A DNA stretch of 64,000 bases, taken from contig NZ_JAIWNC010000022.1 in NCBI RefSeq assembly GCF_020216025.1, positions 62,001 through 126,000 of the forward strand, written 5' to 3'. Shown here piece by piece: positions 60,065 to 64,000 of the stretch (position 1 is its first letter; each line of letters begins with the position of its first letter). The position numbers and the translations under genes are program-made. The DNA is from Jidongwangia harbinensis (lineage in GTDB: Bacteria > Actinomycetota > Actinomycetes > Mycobacteriales > Micromonosporaceae). The notes under the pieces are model-generated. The model did not search any database. It was not told where the DNA came from and saw nothing but the letters and a program-made list of their open reading frames with translations.

Positions 60065-62131
60065 ATGGTCAACGGTCGACCTCCGGCCGACCCGGCGCCG
60101 GACGCCGCGGAGTCGCCGCGCCCGGTGTCCACCGTGGAGGCGACGGTGCCAGCGGCCGGGGACGGACCGGCGGCCGTGCACTACGACGACGAGGAACGCC
60201 CCGCCCGTGCCCTCACCGGCCCGGTCGCGCTGGGCGTCTCGATCGTGGCGGCACTGGTCGCCGTGCTGGTGCTGTGGCAGGTGTTCCGGCCGCTCGCCCA
60301 GGGCAGCCAGTACTACCTGATCATCTTTCTGGCCGGGACGCTGCCGCTGGTCTTCCTCGTGTACCGCTCCGGCGTCCGGTGGCGCAACCGGGAACGCCGG
60401 GACGCGCCCACCGTGGTGGACTGGCTGCTCGCCGCGACCACGCTGCTGGTCTGCCTCTACCCGCTCAACCCGGCGAACGGCGGGTACGACGGCTTCCTGT
60501 CCCGGCAGGGCCTGCTCGAGCCGGTCGACGTGGCCGTCGGCGCGGTGCTGCTGGTGCTGGTCGTCGAGGCGTGCCGCCGCACCACCGGCTGGGCGCTGCC
60601 GATCGTCTGCCTGGCCTTCCTCGCCTACGGCTACTACGGCGGCCTGCTCCCGCAGACCTGGGACGTGGCCCACGTCGGGCTGGACTTCGCCCAGATCGTC
60701 GACGCGCTCTACAACTCCGGCAGCGGCTTCTACGGCACCCCGCTCGACGTCGCCGCCACGTACATCGTGCTGTTCACCATCTACGGCGCCGTGCTGGACC
60801 TCTCCGGCGCCAGCCGGTTCTTCGTGGACCTCTCGGTCGCCGCGTTCCGTAAGTCGCGCAGCGCGGCGGGGCGTACCGCCGTCGCGGCCGGGTTCCTGCT
60901 CGGCACGGTCTCCGGATCCGGCACTGCCACCGCGGTCAGCGTCGGCGCGGTGACCTGGCCGATGCTGCGCCGCGCCGGCTACCCACCGGAACAGGCCGGC
61001 GGCATGCTGGCCGCGGCCGGGGTGGGCGCCATCCTGTCGCCTCCGACGCTCGGCGCCGCCGCGTTCATCGTGGCCGAGTACCTCAACGTGTCGTACCTGA
61101 CCGTCCTCGGCTGGGCGATGATCCCGACCGTCCTGTACTACCTGGGCATCCTGCTCGCCGTGGAGATCGACGTGCGGCGGTTCGACGTCCGGTCCATCGA
61201 GGTTCCGGCCGCCTCCGCGTGGCGGCTGCTGGCCCGGTTCGGCTACCACTTCTCGTCGCTCGTGCTCATCGTCGTACTCCTGGCCCTGGGTCTGAGCGCG
61301 ACCCGCGCGGTGGTCTACGCCACCGTCCTGGCCGCCGCCCTGTCCTTCCTGGACCGGCGCAGCTGGCTCACCCCGCGCCGGCTGTTCGAGGCCCTGGCCG
61401 CCGGCGTCCGCGGTGTGCTGCCGGTGGTCGCGGTCTGCGCCGCGGCCGGCATCATCACCGCCACCACCACCAAGACCGGACTGGGCGCGCAGCTCGCCTC
61501 GCTGCTGGTCCGCGGCGCCCGCGCGGTCACCGACAACCCGACCGCGGTCCTCGCCCTCACGGTCGTGCTGGCCGCGGTCGCGCTGGCCATCCTCGGCCTG
61601 GCCGTGCCGGTGACCGCCAGCTTCATCATCGGCTGGGTGATCATCGGCCCGGCGCTGCTCGCGCTCGGCGTCTCCGCGCCCGCCGCCGCCATGTTCGTCT
61701 TCTACTACTCGGTGCTCAGCGAGGTCACCCCGCCGACCGCCCTCGCCGCGGTCGGCGCCAGCGCGATCACCGGCGGCCGGACCGTGCCCACCATGTGGCA
61801 GGCCCTGAAGTACGCGCTGCCCGCGTTCCTCGCCCCGATCGCGTTCGTGCTCACCGACCCCGGCGAGTACCTGCTGGCCCGCGGCCCGGTCACCGGCGTG
61901 CTGTGGGCGACCGCGGTGGCCGTCCTCGCCGTCCTGGGCCTGGCGGTCGCCACCGGCGCCTGGGTGCCCGGCATCGGGCCGGCCGGCATCCCGACCCGGG
62001 TCCTGGCCGGCGTGGCCGGGCTGCTGCTGCTCTACCTGGCGCCGGTCACCATCGCGGCCGGAGTCGCCGCGCTCGCCGTCGCCGCGGGACTCGCCATCAT
62101 CGCCAAACGAACGGGGAGGCAACCGACATGA
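60065..62131 (+). CDS. TRAP transporter fused permease (4TM/12TM)
   Basis: A 688-residue protein in which the small and large TRAP membrane subunits are fused, as in TAXI systems. It has a hydrophilic N-terminus, then about sixteen spans; the loop GTVSGSGTATAVSVGAVTWP and AAAGVGAILSPPTLGAAAFI are the conserved DctM-type motifs. TAGGGT (60053-60058) lies six bases before the ATG. It overlaps the binding-protein gene by four bases. Confidence 0.92.
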   Translation: MVNGRPPADPAPDAAESPRPVSTVEATVPAAGDGPAAVHYDDEERPARALTGPVALGVSIVAALVAVLVLWQVFRPLAQGSQYYLIIFLAGTLPLVFLVYRSGVRWRNRERRDAPTVVDWLLAATTLLVCLYPLNPANGGYDGFLSRQGLLEPVDVAVGAVLLVLVVEACRRTTGWALPIVCLAFLAYGYYGGLLPQTWDVAHVGLDFAQIVDALYNSGSGFYGTPLDVAATYIVLFTIYGAVLDLSGASRFFVDLSVAAFRKSRSAAGRTAVAAGFLLGTVSGSGTATAVSVGAVTWPMLRRAGYPPEQAGGMLAAAGVGAILSPPTLGAAAFIVAEYLNVSYLTVLGWAMIPTVLYYLGILLAVEIDVRRFDVRSIEVPAASAWRLLARFGYHFSSLVLIVVLLALGLSATRAVVYATVLAAALSFLDRRSWLTPRRLFEALAAGVRGVLPVVAVCAAAGIITATTTKTGLGAQLASLLVRGARAVTDNPTAVLALTVVLAAVALAILGLAVPVTASFIIGWVIIGPALLALGVSAPAAAMFVFYYSVLSEVTPPTALAAVGASAITGGRTVPTMWQALKYALPAFLAPIAFVLTDPGEYLLARGPVTGVLWATAVAVLAVLGLAVATGAWVPGIGPAGIPTRVLAGVAGLLLLYLAPVTIAAGVAALAVAAGLAIIAKRTGRQPT

Positions 62132-63132
62132 GAAGAACCCTTGCCACCATCACCGCCGCAACCCTGGCGGTGACCGCCGCGACGGCCTGCGGCGGCCGGC
62201 AGGACGCCGCCACCACCGACGCCGGCGGGGACGTCACCTGCGAGGTCGCCAACGAGACCCGGGTCGGCATCGCCACCGGCAACGCCACCGGCGTCTACTT
62301 CGCACTCGGCAACGCGTACGCCGCGCAGCTGAGCGCCACCGGCGGCAAGGTCAAGGCCACCGCGTCCGAGACCGGCGCCTCGGTGCAGAACATCCAGCAG
62401 CTCGTCGCGGGCAGCTTCGACGTCGCCTTCTCCCTCGCCGACACGGCCGCCGACGCGGTCAACGGCACCGGCAGCTTCACCGCCAAGCAGCCGGTCGCCG
62501 CGATCTCCCGGATCCACACCAACTACACCCAGGTGATCGTGCGCAAGGCCGCCGGCATCTCCGACGTGGCCGGGATGCGCGGCAAGCGGGTCTCCACCGG
62601 CTCGCCGAAGAGCGGCACCGAGGTCATCGCCAACCGCGTCCTCACCGCCGCCGGCCTCGACCCCGCGGCGGACGTGAGCGCGCAGAAGCTCGACCTCACC
62701 AAGACCGTCGACGGCATCAAGGAAGGCACGATCGACGCCATGTTCTGGTCCGGCGGCCTGCCCACCCCCGGCGTGACCGACCTGATGACCACGTCGGCGG
62801 CGCAGGTGGAGTTCCTCGACATCACGCCCCTGCTCCCCGAACTCCAGAAGATCAACCCGGTGTACGAGGCCGGCACGATCCCCGCCGCCACGTACAAGAC
62901 CGCGGCCGACGTGAAGACCATCGTCGTGCCCAACATGCTGCTGGTCCGGGAGAACCTGGACGCCAACGTGGCGTGCGTGCTGACGAAGGCGCTGTTCGAC
63001 CGGAAGCAGCAGCTGGAGCAGGCCACCGCGGCGGCCAAGGAGATCAGCCTGGAGAAGGCCCGGCTGACCGACCCGGTGCCGTTGCACCGCGGCGCGACCA
63101 AGGCCCTGGACGACCTGGCCGCCCCCAAGTAA
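62128..63132 (+). CDS. TAXI-family TRAP solute-binding lipoprotein
   Basis: A 334-residue lipoprotein with probable acyl Cys21 (TACGG). The TAXI pattern is RVGIATGNATGVYFALGNA, then ASVQNIQQLVAGSFDVAFSL and YTQVIVRKAAGISDVAGM. It captures an organic acid such as glutamate for the fused permease; the ligand is not clear. Overlap ATGA with the permease. A GC-rich hairpin follows. Confidence 0.93.
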   Translation: MRRTLATITAATLAVTAATACGGRQDAATTDAGGDVTCEVANETRVGIATGNATGVYFALGNAYAAQLSATGGKVKATASETGASVQNIQQLVAGSFDVAFSLADTAADAVNGTGSFTAKQPVAAISRIHTNYTQVIVRKAAGISDVAGMRGKRVSTGSPKSGTEVIANRVLTAAGLDPAADVSAQKLDLTKTVDGIKEGTIDAMFWSGGLPTPGVTDLMTTSAAQVEFLDITPLLPELQKINPVYEAGTIPAATYKTAADVKTIVVPNMLLVRENLDANVACVLTKALFDRKQQLEQATAAAKEISLEKARLTDPVPLHRGATKALDDLAAPK

Positions 63133-63506
63133 CCCCGTCCCGCCGCTGCCGCCCCGCCCCGCCCCGCGGCGGGGCGGCGGAGCCGCGCGGTATGGGTTTG
63201 GAGCGCGGAGTGCCCCGCGCGGGGCGCCAGTAGGGGTGTGTCGGGTTGTGGTGCGGAGCGCGCCGCGGCTCTGCACGCCGTGCTGAAAGTGAGGGCGTGT
63301 GTCGAGTTCCGGTGCGGGGCGCGCCGTCACTCCCCACGCCGCGGCCGGAAGAACTGGGAAGCGGCACGGCGGTGCGCACACGTAAGCCGCGTCGGCGAGC
63401 GAAGAATGCGGCCGCAGAAGAACTGCCCCGGAAAAGGGATTGCCGTCGGCTGGTGCCCGCTCTATTGTCGTAACTCGACCACGACTTCAAATGCAGGGAG
63501 ACCGAG
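63133..63506. other. Gene-poor region with hairpin, direct repeat and a candidate promoter
   Basis: No supported gene. It starts with a hairpin (63148-63157 with 63169-63178), the likely end of the TRAP transcript. Two imperfect direct copies of about 48 bases follow (63233-63280 and 63293-63341, about 80% alike). A weak promoter (TTGTCG 63465-63470 and TCAAAT 63487-63492, 16 bases apart) lies before the small ORF. Confidence 0.5.
63148..63178 (+). terminator. GC-rich hairpin after the TAXI gene
   Basis: Ten-bp stem (63148-63157 with 63169-63178), loop of 11 bases, no T-run, sixteen bases after the TAXI stop. Confidence 0.65.
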
Positions 63507-63665
63507 ATGTTCCGCCGGACCGTTCACGACGCGCGTTGGCTATCGCCGCGCCGTCCGGTCGTGCGGGGCCGGCTCGGCGAATCCCTCCTGGGCACGGCAC
63601 AGCTTAACGGCCGTGTGTGCCACCTCAGCAACCTTCTCCTCGGATCGGGCAGGCCGCGCGGATAG
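63507..63665 (+). CDS. Possible 52-residue basic peptide
   Basis: ATG at 63507 with GGGAG seven bases upstream opens 52 codons, starting MFRRTVHDARWLSPRRPVVR, with ten Arg and one Cys, ending SNLLLGSGRPRG. No family is recognised and the coding pattern is weak. The case for it is the ribosome-binding site, a weak promoter 15 bases before that, and an intrinsic terminator 23 bases after the stop. A longer frame of 167 codons on the same strand (63238-63741) overlaps and reads like noise. Confidence 0.35.
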   Translation: MFRRTVHDARWLSPRRPVVRGRLGESLLGTAQLNGRVCHLSNLLLGSGRPRG

Positions 63666-63687
63666 CGCGCCGGAAACGGCACCGCCG

Positions 63688-63719
63688 CCGCCCCATCCCA
63701 CCGGGATCGGGCGGTTTTT
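63688..63719 (+). terminator. Intrinsic terminator with T-run
   Basis: Twelve-bp stem (63688-63699 with 63703-63714, one mismatch), three-base loop, then five T's. Confidence 0.82.
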
Positions 63720-63816
63720 AATGCCCCGACCATTTACATAACTGCATTTTTTTTCGACCTCGCGGCTCGTGGGGGGAATCGGCACGCACGTGGGCCGATC
63801 ACGGGCCGCAACAGGT

Positions 63817-63941
63817 GCGGGAACGAAAAGCGGAGGCCCGGCGCGGGCCGGCTGCGGCGGGTACCACGACCGCCGGGCTCGCTGGCCGGGAACACTTGCG
63901 CTACCCGGCCAACGCGACGGACCGCCGCCTTTCGTTCCCGC
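63817..63941. repeat. 125-base element with a 17-bp closing stem and three inner hairpins
   Basis: Arms 63817-63833 and 63925-63941 pair over 17 bases (one G-U). Inside are hairpins 63835-63840 with 63844-63849, 63855-63860 with 63870-63875, and 63883-63890 with 63904-63911. Together they form a four-way, cloverleaf-like arrangement. It could be a structured RNA or a small non-autonomous mobile element with terminal inverted repeats. It lies eight bases before the tRNA-like sequence. Confidence 0.6.
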
Positions 63942-63948
63942 GCCGCAC

Positions 63949-64000
63949 GCCCTCGTAGCCCAACTGGGAGAGGCCCGGCGGTGAGAACGCCGGTGGTGCG
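63949..64000 (+). tRNA. 5' part of a probable tRNA, anticodon GAG (Leu), cut by the window edge
   Basis: GCCCTCG starts the acceptor arm; TA and a D-arm GCCCAACTGGGAGAGGC follow, then anticodon stem CGGCG with CGCCG around loop GTGAGAA (anticodon GAG, T33 present, unusual G32). Only 52 bases are visible, so the acceptor 3' strand and T-arm cannot be checked. The D-arm is that of a class I tRNA, not of normal bacterial tRNA-Leu. Confidence 0.55.

Noticed and set aside
63238..63741. A 167-codon plus-strand gene
   Set aside because: Its composition is noise-like, it has no ribosome-binding site and it crosses the T-run terminator.

Overview
The window is about 70% G+C, almost fully coding, and reads as chromosome of a mycelial actinobacterium, most likely Micromonosporaceae (Actinoplanes-like; this is inferred from gene content, not tested). 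Supporting signs are Lsr2, mycothiol-dependent DinB-fold enzymes, BsaP beside BioB, SigL-type ECF sigma with a zinc-binding anti-sigma, many LacI regulators, a CebR-type cellulose operator, GTG/TTG starts, four-base stop/start overlaps and many leaderless starts (TANNNT six or seven bases before the start codon).

Layout. 1-5.4 kb: tail of a subtilisin-like protease, a coupled HipA-like kinase/DUF3037 pair, a lower-GC island with DUF6082 and a small conserved protein, then a metallo-beta-lactamase-fold hydrolase. 5.5-9.8 kb: LURP-one protein, dGTPase, two small membrane proteins, a diacylglycerol-kinase-like lipid kinase and a GAF protein. 9.9-16.3 kb: sugar kinase coupled to a GH65 phosphorylase, two ACT-domain proteins (one fused to GNAT) and a CebR-like LacI repressor. 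16.4-23.8 kb: a Cys-rich 39-residue microprotein coupled to a RibD-like reductase, three DnaA-box-like sites, then herA-sbcD-sbcC and a NurA-like gene, which is the archaeal end-resection gene order. 24-28.8 kb: ECF sigma, anti-sigma and three exported proteins. 29-31.5 kb: AlkA-type glycosylase and a CNNM/CBS membrane protein. 31.5-36 kb: biotin locus (bioB-bsaP-GNAT divergent from bioF-bioD), where bioD carries a 30-bp repeat in its 5' end and an 18-bp, 15-copy array lies just after it.

36-46.8 kb: tRNA/rRNA methyltransferase, ROK protein, HAD phosphatase, FAD oxidoreductase, DinB-fold protein, SAM methyltransferase, a large GGDEF-EAL protein, two SDR enzymes and Lsr2. 47-53.2 kb: secreted GH12-CBM2 cellulase under a perfect CebR-type box, GMC oxidase, zinc alcohol dehydrogenase and two tail-to-tail LacI paralogues. 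53.4-58.3 kb: secreted S33-type peptidase, ABC transporter pair and a two-component system. 58.2-63.1 kb: PEP-mutase-like enzyme, ArsR-type regulator and a TRAP-TAXI transporter. 63.1-64 kb: repeats, a possible 52-residue ORF with its own terminator, a 125-base multi-hairpin element and the 5' end of a probable tRNA cut by the window edge.

The genes most likely to act together are herA-sbcD-sbcC-nurA (DNA-end processing), sigma/anti-sigma with the exported proteins (envelope response), CebR-like repressor with GH12 and perhaps GH65 (glucan use), and the bio genes. All calls are from reading the sequence; no database search was possible.
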